Assembly: GCA_016776525.1 (NCBI GenBank)
Contig: JADHTD010000191.1
Location: 1 to 5,704, forward strand
DNA length: 5,704 nucleotides
DNA from: Rhodospirillales bacterium
GTDB taxonomy: Bacteria; Pseudomonadota; Alphaproteobacteria; Rhodospirillales; JADHTD01
Direction: 5' to 3'
Below the pieces are notes generated by a model. That model had not been told where the DNA came from. It saw nothing but the letters and a program-made list of their open reading frames with translations, and did no database searches. This document shows, in pieces, positions 1 through 4,846 of this stretch. Each line of letters starts with the position of its first letter. Position 1 is the stretch's first letter. The translations under genes were made by a program, and so were the position numbers.

Positions 1-1
1 A

Positions 2-232
2 TTCATCAAGATAAAATGCCAGCTGGGGGAATCCTATACGACCGCCTCAGAGGCCCGGTAACAGGTCGAACAGATATCTGAAGTTTATTCAATTTCAGGC
101 GATTATGATCTACTCTTAAAGTGTTATCTTGAAGATAAACTGGACATCGGCCACTTCGTCAACGAGAAAATCCAGCGCCTGCCCGGGGTCAAGGACACCT
201 ACACCATCATCGCCTTCAAGGCGTTCTCATAA
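2..232 (+). pseudogene. Lrp/AsnC-type ligand-binding (RAM) domain protein, partial, interrupted by a stop codon
   Basis: Reading the frame from base 2 gives the typical RAM (Lrp/AsnC effector-binding) fold: FIKIKCQLGESY at the start, then SEVYSISGDYDLLLKCYL, then DIGHFVNEKIQRLPGVKDTY and a hydrophobic final strand ending at TAA 230-232. Spacing and motifs match stand-alone RAM proteins of about 75-80 residues, which are common in alphaproteobacteria and lack the helix-turn-helix of full regulators. The start codon lies just outside the window. An in-frame TAA at 59-61 splits the gene; a C-to-T change from CAA (Gln) would explain it. No in-frame ATG or GTG with a ribosome site follows the stop to rescue the second half. 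Codons from 62 to about 142 are AT-rich (TTA, CTA, TCA, GTT, TAT), whereas those after about 142 are GC-rich like the rest of the window. The family call is firm; whether this is a true pseudogene or a sequencing error cannot be told here. Confidence 0.75.
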
Positions 233-252
233 AGCATATTTTCCGGACCTCA

Positions 253-291
253 AGCCTATGCACCATTGCATAAATGCAATACGGACAGGCT
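253..291. repeat. Nested dyad symmetry (AGCCT...AGGCT around ATTGCAT-AA-ATGCAAT)
   Basis: Bases 265-280 read ATTGCATAAATGCAAT, two perfect 7-bp arms around a central AA. They are enclosed by AGCCT (253-257) and its complement AGGCT (287-291). The element sits in the gap between the converging RAM remnant and thiSG. No T-run follows on the plus strand, so it is not a classical intrinsic terminator. A two-nucleotide loop favours a DNA-level site for a dimeric protein over an RNA hairpin of full length. The symmetry is certain; its function is not known. Confidence 0.5.
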
Positions 292-348
292 GCGCTCCAG
301 TTTCCCAGGTGCTGTTGGGTCGAGGTCAAGTTCCCATAAACAACTGCG

Positions 349-396
349 GTTGGGTTGGGGGCGAGTCCCAAAAATATTTATATCAACCCACCCAAC
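349..396 (-). terminator. Possible weak stem-loop at the end of thiSG
   Basis: GTTGGGT at 349-355 is complementary to ACCCAAC at 390-396, and after one bulged base a further GGG/CCC pairing extends the stem. The loop is AT-rich (AAATATTT) and contains the thiSG stop codon at 378-380. The stem therefore overlaps the final codons of thiSG, and no clear U-tract follows on the minus strand. Transcript-end stabilisation or termination is possible; the assignment is weak. Confidence 0.2.
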
Positions 397-1370
397 GGTG
401 ACGACGGATCGGCGTACATCTTTTTCGGCATGCGCCCGGCGCGATAGGCCAGGCGGCCGGATTCGACAGCCAGTTTCATGGCCCGGGCCATCTTGATGGG
501 GTCTTTGGCTTCGGCAATGGCCGTGTTCATAAGCACCCCGTCACAGCCCAACTCCATGGCTACGGCGGCATCCGACGCCGTCCCCACCCCGGCATCGACA
601 AGCACGGGAACAGAGGCGTTTTCCTTGATGATGCGGATATGGACCGGGTTCTGCACGCCAAGCCCGGATCCGATCGGAGCGGCCAGCGGCATGACCGCAA
701 CACAGCCCATCTCTTCCAGGCGCCTGGCGGCAATCGGATCATCGTTGCAATAAACCATGACCTTGAAGCCTTCCTTGATCAGCACTTCGGCGGCTTCGAA
801 GGTTTCCGGCATGTTGGGATAGAGCGTCTGCTGATCGCCCAGGACTTCCAGTTTGACCAGATCCCAGCCCCCCGCTTCGCGGGCCAATCGTAAGGTTCTC
901 AGGGCGTCTTCACCGGTAAAACAGCCCGCCGTATTGGGCAGGTAGGTATATTTCTTGGGGTCGACGTAATCGATCAGCATCGGCTGTTTGGGATCGGTGA
1001 CATTGACGCGGCGCACGGCAACGGTGACGATTTCAGCCCCCGATGCCTCAATAGCCCGGGCCGTTTCCTCGAAATCCTTGTACTTGCCGGTACCGACCAG
1101 CAGGCGCGATTGAAAGAAGCGGCCGGCCACTTCGAAGGGATCATCGGCATCGCCGCCCGGCCCGCCGGGAGCGCCGCCCCCGATAAAGTGAACGATCTCC
1201 AGCCTGTCCCCTTCGGCCAGCTTGGTTTCCACGTAAGTGGACTTGGATACGATCTCTTTGTTGCACTCAACCGCGACTTTTCGCGAATCCAGGCCGATTT
1301 TTTCCAGCAGTTGCTCGACCGTGAGCGGTTGATCGAAACTTTGTTCCTCGCCGTTGATGGTCAATCGCAT
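378..1370 (-). CDS. thiG: ThiS-ThiG fusion: sulfur carrier protein joined to thiazole synthase
   Basis: A 330-residue cytoplasmic enzyme of thiamine biosynthesis. ThiG condenses 1-deoxy-D-xylulose 5-phosphate, dehydroglycine and sulfur from ThiS thiocarboxylate into the thiazole phosphate. Residues 1-66 are a complete ThiS (beta-grasp fold), starting MRLTINGE and ending EIVHFIGGG, the normal ThiS C-terminus. A Gly/Pro linker (about 67-76) leads into a full-length ThiG TIM barrel. It has the opening SRLLVGTGKYKD (88-99), the Schiff-base lysine in VKLEV (K173), VMPLAAPIGSG (226-236), DAGVGTASDA (259-268) and MNTAIAEAKDP (281-291). The oddity is that the Gly-Gly, which must be a free carboxyl end to be adenylated by ThiF, lies inside the chain. 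The start is fixed by the ThiS N-terminus, although the ribosome site is poor (GGA about 10 nt upstream). No thiE, thiF, thiO or thiH is in the window. The gene is divergent from aroQ. Confidence 0.95.
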   Translation of the reverse strand: MRLTINGEEQSFDQPLTVEQLLEKIGLDSRKVAVECNKEIVSKSTYVETKLAEGDRLEIVHFIGGGAPGGPGGDADDPFEVAGRFFQSRLLVGTGKYKDFEETARAIEASGAEIVTVAVRRVNVTDPKQPMLIDYVDPKKYTYLPNTAGCFTGEDALRTLRLAREAGGWDLVKLEVLGDQQTLYPNMPETFEAAEVLIKEGFKVMVYCNDDPIAARRLEEMGCVAVMPLAAPIGSGLGVQNPVHIRIIKENASVPVLVDAGVGTASDAAVAMELGCDGVLMNTAIAEAKDPIKMARAMKLAVESGRLAYRAGRMPKKMYADPSSPLGGLI

Positions 1371-1410
1371 ATCCGTAGAGTCCGTTCAAAAATGTTGAAA
1401 TTCCGCCACA

Positions 1411-1439
1411 ATTATGGGGGCCGGGAGCCGCACTTTCAA
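1411..1439 (-). promoter_or_regulatory. Sigma70-like promoter for thiSG
   Basis: On the minus strand TTGAAA (1439-1434, five of six to TTGACA) and CATAAT (1416-1411, five of six to TATAAT) are separated by exactly 17 bp. Transcription would begin near 1404, giving a leader of about 34 nt before the ATG at 1370. That is too short for a TPP riboswitch, and no such motif is seen nearby. The -35 sits inside one arm of an inverted repeat (GTTGAAA / TTTCAAC, plus-strand 1434-1440 and 1394-1400) whose other arm falls just after the predicted start, a possible operator pair. Confidence 0.5.
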
Positions 1440-1478
1440 CCGCCGAAAGCGGTAAATCCGATTTTGCGAAAAGTCACG

Positions 1479-1507
1479 GTTACACTTGCCGTTCCGCGTG
1501 TTATAAA
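1479..1507 (+). promoter_or_regulatory. Candidate promoter for aroQ-accB-accC-aat
   Basis: GTTACA (1479-1484, four of six to the -35 consensus) and TATAAA (1502-1507, five of six to the -10 consensus) are 17 bp apart. They would start transcription near 1514, leaving a leader of about 28 nt before the aroQ ATG at 1542. A small dyad, ACCGC-CGAAA-GCGGT (1439-1453), lies upstream, between this promoter and that of thiSG. Position and spacing are good, but the -35 match is weak. Confidence 0.35.
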
Positions 1508-1541
1508 CCGGTCATCAACAGTCACGACCTCATGAATAACC

Positions 1542-1988
1542 ATGACCGCATCGATTCTGGTTCTTAATGGACCCAACCTTAACCTGCTCGGCACCCGTGA
1601 ACCGGAAGTTTACGGCAGCGAGACCCTGGCCGATATCGAAGCCGCCAGCCAGGAATGCGGCAAATCGCTGGGCCTCGACGTCGAATTCCGCCAGAGCAAT
1701 ACCGAAGGCGACCTGGTCACCTGGATTCAGGAGGCCCGCACCGCCTATGACGGGCTGGTTATCAACGCCGGTGCCTATACCCATACCTCGGTCGCCGTGC
1801 TCGACGCCCTGCTGGCGTGTGATAATCTGCCGGTCGTTGAGGTGCATCTTTCCAACATCAACCAGCGCGAGGAATTCCGCCATCATTCCTACGTTTCCAA
1901 GGCAGCCGACGGCATGATTTGCGGTTTCGGCGGCTACGGTTATCAAATGGCCCTGCAAGCCATTGCGCGCATGATCGACCAGACCTGA
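1542..1988 (+). CDS. aroQ: Type II 3-dehydroquinate dehydratase
   Basis: A 148-residue cytoplasmic enzyme, the usual length for the dodecameric type II dehydroquinases. It converts 3-dehydroquinate to 3-dehydroshikimate, the third step of the shikimate pathway. The opening NGPNLNLLGTREPEVYG (9-25) holds the flexible active-site loop with Arg19 and the catalytic Tyr24. QSNTEGDLV (51-59), NAGAYTHTSVA (75-85) and EVHLSNINQREEFRHHS (100-116) follow, with His102 as the expected proton donor and Asn75, Ser104 and Arg113 in substrate-binding positions. The ATG at 1542 is set by homology; no convincing Shine-Dalgarno precedes it (upstream bases GACCTCATGAATAACC). The gene heads the plus-strand run, 14 bp before accB, an arrangement seen in many alphaproteobacteria. 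All catalytic residues are present, so it should be active. Confidence 0.97.
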   Translation: MTASILVLNGPNLNLLGTREPEVYGSETLADIEAASQECGKSLGLDVEFRQSNTEGDLVTWIQEARTAYDGLVINAGAYTHTSVAVLDALLACDNLPVVEVHLSNINQREEFRHHSYVSKAADGMICGFGGYGYQMALQAIARMIDQT

Positions 1989-2002
1989 TCCGAAGGGGGA
2001 CC

Positions 2003-2464
2003 ATGGCCAAGAAACCGAAAATATCCGACATCGACGACGATGTGATCCGCCATCTCTCCAATCTTCTGGATGAGACCGGACTGACCGAAATCGAATACGG
2101 AAAGGACGACGCCTATATCCGCGTCGCCCGCAACACCGGGACGGCCCCGGCGGCGGTATCCGTTGCCCCGGCCCCATCGGCAACCCCGGGAGAGGCCGAG
2201 AGCGAGGCCGCCCCCTCGGAAGCCGATCACCCCGGCGTCGTTACCTCGCCGATGGTCGGCATCGTCTATATGTCGGCGGAACCGGGCGCCCCGGCCTTCA
2301 TCAAGGTCGGTGACCAGGTTGTCGAAGGCGATACCCTGCTGCTGATCGAAGCCATGAAGGTCTTCAACACCATCAAGGCGCCGCGCTCCGGTAAAATCAC
2401 CCGCATCTTCATCAGCAGCGGCAATCCCGTCGAGTTCGGCGAACCCTTGCTGATTATCGAGTAG
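2003..2464 (+). CDS. accB: Biotin carboxyl carrier protein of acetyl-CoA carboxylase
   Basis: A 153-residue carrier that shuttles carboxylated biotin from biotin carboxylase to the carboxyltransferase for malonyl-CoA synthesis. The N-terminal part (1-45) has the usual LSNLLDETGLTEIEY segment. An Ala/Pro/Glu-rich flexible linker (about 46-77) follows, then the biotinyl domain (78-153). The biotin-accepting lysine is K119 in EAMKV. The SPMVG start of the domain and the protruding thumb (SAEPGAPAF, 91-99), typical of bacterial AccB, are present. The chain ends in the normal GEPLLIIE. ATG 2003 is chosen because AAGGGG (1993-1998) lies just before it and the MAKKPK opening fits the family; an in-frame ATG at 1919 would lie inside aroQ. 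The gene is 14 bp after aroQ and 10 bp before accC, so co-transcription is expected. Confidence 0.97.
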   Translation: MAKKPKISDIDDDVIRHLSNLLDETGLTEIEYGKDDAYIRVARNTGTAPAAVSVAPAPSATPGEAESEAAPSEADHPGVVTSPMVGIVYMSAEPGAPAFIKVGDQVVEGDTLLLIEAMKVFNTIKAPRSGKITRIFISSGNPVEFGEPLLIIE

Positions 2465-2474
2465 ACAGGCCCCG

Positions 2475-3812
2475 ATGTTCGAAAAAGTCCTGATCGCCAA
2501 CCGAGGAGAGATCGCGCTTCGTATCCAGCGCGCCTGCCGCGAGATGGGCATGCGGACGGTGGCCGTGCATTCGACGGCGGACCAGGATGCCATGCACGTG
2601 CGTCTCGCCGATGAAGCCATCTGCATCGGTCCGCCGGCCGCCGCCGATAGCTACCTCAACGTCCAGGCGATCCTGACGGCAGCCGCCATCACCAATGCCG
2701 ACGCCATCCATCCGGGCTACGGGTTCTTGTCGGAAAATGCCGAATTCGCGGCCATGGTCGAGGAGCACAATTTTGTCTTCATCGGACCGTCGCCGGAGCA
2801 TATCCGCCTGATGGGCGACAAGATCGCCGCCAAACAATCGGTCAAGGAAGCCGGTATTCCGGTGGTTCCCGGGTCCGACGGCCCCGTCGATAGCGTCGAA
2901 GAGGCCCTCAAGGCCGCCCAGGAAATAGGCTATCCGGTGCTGATCAAAGCCTCTGCCGGTGGCGGCGGGCGCGGCATGAAGGTGGCGGAAACGGAAGACA
3001 AGCTGTCGGAAGCCTTTAAAACGGCGCGCAGCGAGGCTGTCGCCGCCTTCGGCAACGGCGAGGTCTATCTGGAAAAATTCCTCGGCAAACCCCGGCACAT
3101 CGAGATCCAGGTGCTGGCCGACCACCACGGTAATACGGTGCATCTGGGCGAACGGGACTGTTCCCTGCAACGCCGTCACCAGAAACTGGTCGAAGAAGCC
3201 CCCTCGCCCGCCCTCAATTCCGAACAGCGCGAGGAGATCGGCCGTATCGCCAAAGAAGCGGTCCAGAAAATCGGCTACCGCAGTGTCGGCACCTTTGAAT
3301 TCCTGTTCGAGGACGGAAAGTTCTATTTCATCGAGATGAACACCCGTTTGCAGGTGGAACACCCGATTACCGAGATGATCACCGGCCTCGACCTGGTTCG
3401 TGAAATGGTGCGGATCGCCGCCGGTACGCCGTTGGGATACGGGCAGGAAGATATCAGTTTCTCCGGCCACGCCATCGAATGCCGCATCAACGCCGAACAC
3501 CCGGAGACCTTCATACCGTCGCCGGGCCGTATCACCGATTACCATCCCCCCGGCGGCCTGGGGGTGCGGGTCGATTCGGCGCTCTATTCCGGCTACACCG
3601 TACCCCCCCATTACGACAGCATGATCGCCAAGCTGATCGTCCACGGTGCCAACCGTAACGAATGCCTAATGCGCCTGAGGCGGGCCTTGAGCGAATATAT
3701 TATCGGCGGCCTGGACAGCACCCTGCCCTTGCACCTGCGCCTGATGGCCGATCCCGATATCGTCAACGGCGATTACGATATCCACTGGCTGGAAAAATTT
3801 GTCGACGGCTAG
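2475..3812 (+). CDS. accC: Biotin carboxylase subunit of acetyl-CoA carboxylase
   Basis: A 445-residue ATP-grasp enzyme, close in length to E. coli AccC (449). It carboxylates the biotin of AccB with ATP and bicarbonate. The N-terminal preATP-grasp domain opens FEKVLIANRGEIALRI and includes HPGYGFLSENAEFA (79-92). The ATP-grasp lid carries AGGGGRGM (161-168). Nucleotide and catalytic residues are all at the positions expected from E. coli with a one-residue offset: K116, K158, K237, E275, E287, R291 and R337. The signatures GERDCSLQRRHQK and EMNTRLQVEHP are intact. The C-terminal domain ends DIHWLEKFVDG. The start is supported by the MFEKVLIANRGEIA opening and a modest ACAGG (2465-2469) upstream. 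The accA and accD subunits are not in the window, as is usual where accBC is a separate unit. Confidence 0.98.
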   Translation: MFEKVLIANRGEIALRIQRACREMGMRTVAVHSTADQDAMHVRLADEAICIGPPAAADSYLNVQAILTAAAITNADAIHPGYGFLSENAEFAAMVEEHNFVFIGPSPEHIRLMGDKIAAKQSVKEAGIPVVPGSDGPVDSVEEALKAAQEIGYPVLIKASAGGGGRGMKVAETEDKLSEAFKTARSEAVAAFGNGEVYLEKFLGKPRHIEIQVLADHHGNTVHLGERDCSLQRRHQKLVEEAPSPALNSEQREEIGRIAKEAVQKIGYRSVGTFEFLFEDGKFYFIEMNTRLQVEHPITEMITGLDLVREMVRIAAGTPLGYGQEDISFSGHAIECRINAEHPETFIPSPGRITDYHPPGGLGVRVDSALYSGYTVPPHYDSMIAKLIVHGANRNECLMRLRRALSEYIIGGLDSTLPLHLRLMADPDIVNGDYDIHWLEKFVDG

Positions 3813-3813
3813 A

Positions 3814-3830
3814 AATAGGAGCCTCCTATT
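3814..3830 (+). promoter_or_regulatory. 17-bp palindrome enclosing the aat ribosome binding site and presumed ATT start
   Basis: AATAGGAGCCTCCTATT is two perfect 8-bp arms around a single central C. The left arm contains GGAG (3818-3821), six bases before the ATT at 3828-3830. The right arm contains CCTCCT, the same sequence as the anti-Shine-Dalgarno end of 16S rRNA, and ends with the ATT itself. In RNA a 6-bp stem (AATAGG/CCTATT) with loop AGCCT would pair away part of the ribosome site and the start codon. It lies in the 15-bp gap after the accC stop. The symmetry is certain; a regulatory role is inferred. Confidence 0.5.
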
Positions 3831-4511
3831 AAACCGATCCGAGGGAAACCCCAACTGACGCCGGAACTTCTGGTCCGGGCCTATGCTTCGGGAATTTTCC
3901 CCATGTCGGAAAGCCGCGACGATCCCAATATCTTCTGGGTCGACCCCGAAGTCCGCGGCATCCTGCCGCTGGAAACCTTCCACATCTCCAAGAGCCTGAA
4001 GAAAACAGTGCGCCGCGGGGTTTTTGAAATCCGCACCGATAGCGCCTTTGCCGATGTTATGCGGGAGTGCGCCGCCGCCGCCGAAGGCCGCAAGGATACC
4101 TGGATCAACGATGAAATCATCCAGGCCTTCATCGAACTGCACCGGCTGGGTGTCGCCCACAGTATCGAGTGCTGGCAGGACGGCAAACTGGCCGGCGGTC
4201 TCTATGGCGTCGCCATCGGCGGCGCTTTCTGCGGCGAAAGCATGTTCACGCGGGCCCGCGACGCCAGCAAGGTGGCCCTGGTGCACCTGGTAGCGCGGCT
4301 TCATCTGGGCGGCTTCGTGCTGCTCGACACCCAATTCGTGACCGATCACCTGAAGCGCTTCGGGGCCGTCGAAATCCCGGCCCGGGATTACCTGGAACGG
4401 CTCGATCACGCACTGCGGGTGGAAGCGGAATTTTACTTGGCCCCAGCGGCGGAAGACGAAGAAGCGGCGCTGGAATCCGTACTCTTACAATCCAACACCC
4501 AGACATCGTAG
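3828..4511 (+). CDS. aat: Leucyl/phenylalanyl-tRNA-protein transferase, apparent ATT start
   Basis: Aat transfers Leu or Phe from aminoacyl-tRNA to proteins with N-terminal Arg or Lys, making N-end-rule substrates for ClpAP. Read from ATT 3828 it is 227 residues. The family N-terminus LTPELLVRAYASGIFPM is present at 10-26, so the ATG at 3903 (the M of that motif) is too late. The frame is closed by TAG at 3816-3818, leaving no ATG, GTG or TTG to serve as an upstream start. ATT at 3828 has GGAG six bases ahead; CTG at 3855, with GAGGG (3841-3845) ahead, is the alternative. Other family motifs are FWVDPEVRGILPL (36-48), WINDEIIQAFIELHRLG (92-108), AHSIECW (110-116), GLYGVAIGGAFCGESMF (124-140) and LLDTQFVTDHLKRFGAVEIPARDYL (165-189). 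The tail after about 196 is unconserved and overlaps the opposing DUF2155 gene. The function is secure; the start codon is uncertain. Confidence 0.9.
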   Translation: MKPIRGKPQLTPELLVRAYASGIFPMSESRDDPNIFWVDPEVRGILPLETFHISKSLKKTVRRGVFEIRTDSAFADVMRECAAAAEGRKDTWINDEIIQAFIELHRLGVAHSIECWQDGKLAGGLYGVAIGGAFCGESMFTRARDASKVALVHLVARLHLGGFVLLDTQFVTDHLKRFGAVEIPARDYLERLDHALRVEAEFYLAPAAEDEEAALESVLLQSNTQTS

Positions 4512-4846
4512 ACCGGATGTTCTAGGGCCGAGAGGGCCGGGCTGGAGGCGAACATCCAGCCGCGGTAGACGCTGACCGCCGCTTCCCCGGGCTGCACTTC
4601 CCAGATGTCGAGGAAACTGGCACTTTCCGGAGTTTCCTCCGGGGGGCGTTTATCGCAGGTGCGGGCGATAATCTCCAAGGTTCCGAAGCGGATTTGCTTG
4701 CCGACCGGGGCTTCGATGGTGGAGACCCGGGCCGTTACCTTGTCGAGCCCTTGCAGAACGGCAACTTCCATCAGTTCGGCCTGAACCGGACCGGCCCCGG
4801 ACAGGGCCAGGACGATACCGCTGAAGATCATAACCAAGCGGCCCAT
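4433..4846 (-). CDS. DUF2155-family secreted protein
   Basis: A 137-residue protein with a Sec signal peptide: MGRLVMIFSGIVLALSGAGPVQA with likely cleavage after residue 23 (VQA/EL), so it should act in the periplasm. The mature part resembles the DUF2155 family of alphaproteobacteria: AVLQGLDKVTARVSTIEAPVG, FGTLEIIARTC (C64), PESASFLDIWEV, the segment around YRGWMFASSPALSALEHPVYDVW, and C120 in VLDC. The two cysteines probably form a disulfide. The biochemical role is unknown. A Ser/Ala-rich tail (122-137) follows the domain and lies wholly opposite the aat 3' end. The start is strongly supported by GGAGG (4854-4858, minus strand) seven bases ahead. The ATG overlaps the methyltransferase stop as TGATG, indicating translational coupling. 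In many alphaproteobacteria this gene neighbours aat, so the context fits. Confidence 0.85.
   Translation of the reverse strand: MGRLVMIFSGIVLALSGAGPVQAELMEVAVLQGLDKVTARVSTIEAPVGKQIRFGTLEIIARTCDKRPPEETPESASFLDIWEVQPGEAAVSVYRGWMFASSPALSALEHPVYDVWVLDCKSTDSSAASSSSAAGAK

Noticed and set aside
233..377. tRNA or small RNA in the gap before thiSG
   Set aside because: No cloverleaf arms or GTTCGANNC T-loop could be assembled; only the dyads described are visible.
129..401. Plus-strand open frames of 90 and 76 codons across the RAM remnant, the intergenic gap and the thiSG end
   Set aside because: Out of frame with the conserved RAM sequence, with low-complexity Ser/Arg/Pro translation; no gene is supported.
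1156..1169. CCCGG-CCCG-CCGGG hairpin in the ThiS-ThiG linker
   Set aside because: It is a by-product of Gly/Pro codons in GC-rich DNA; there is no U-tract and no sign of recoding.
1919..2002. N-terminal extension of accB from ATG 1919
   Set aside because: It would lie inside aroQ and adds an Arg-rich stretch unlike any AccB; ATG 2003 has its own ribosome site.
1530..2183. Minus-strand open frame (217 codons) opposite aroQ and accB
   Set aside because: Antisense shadow of two well-conserved genes; no domain recognised and no credible start signals.
2454..3644. Long minus-strand open frame (396 codons) opposite accC
   Set aside because: It is the antisense shadow of accC in GC-rich DNA; its translation has no recognisable domain, while the plus-strand frame has every biotin carboxylase motif.
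3903..3905. ATG 3903 as the start of aat
   Set aside because: It removes the conserved LTPELLVRAYASGIFP segment and is preceded by TTTTCCCC with no ribosome site.
3666..4409. Minus-strand open frame (247 codons) opposite accC end and aat
   Set aside because: Shadow frame; the plus strand encodes conserved AccC and Aat throughout.
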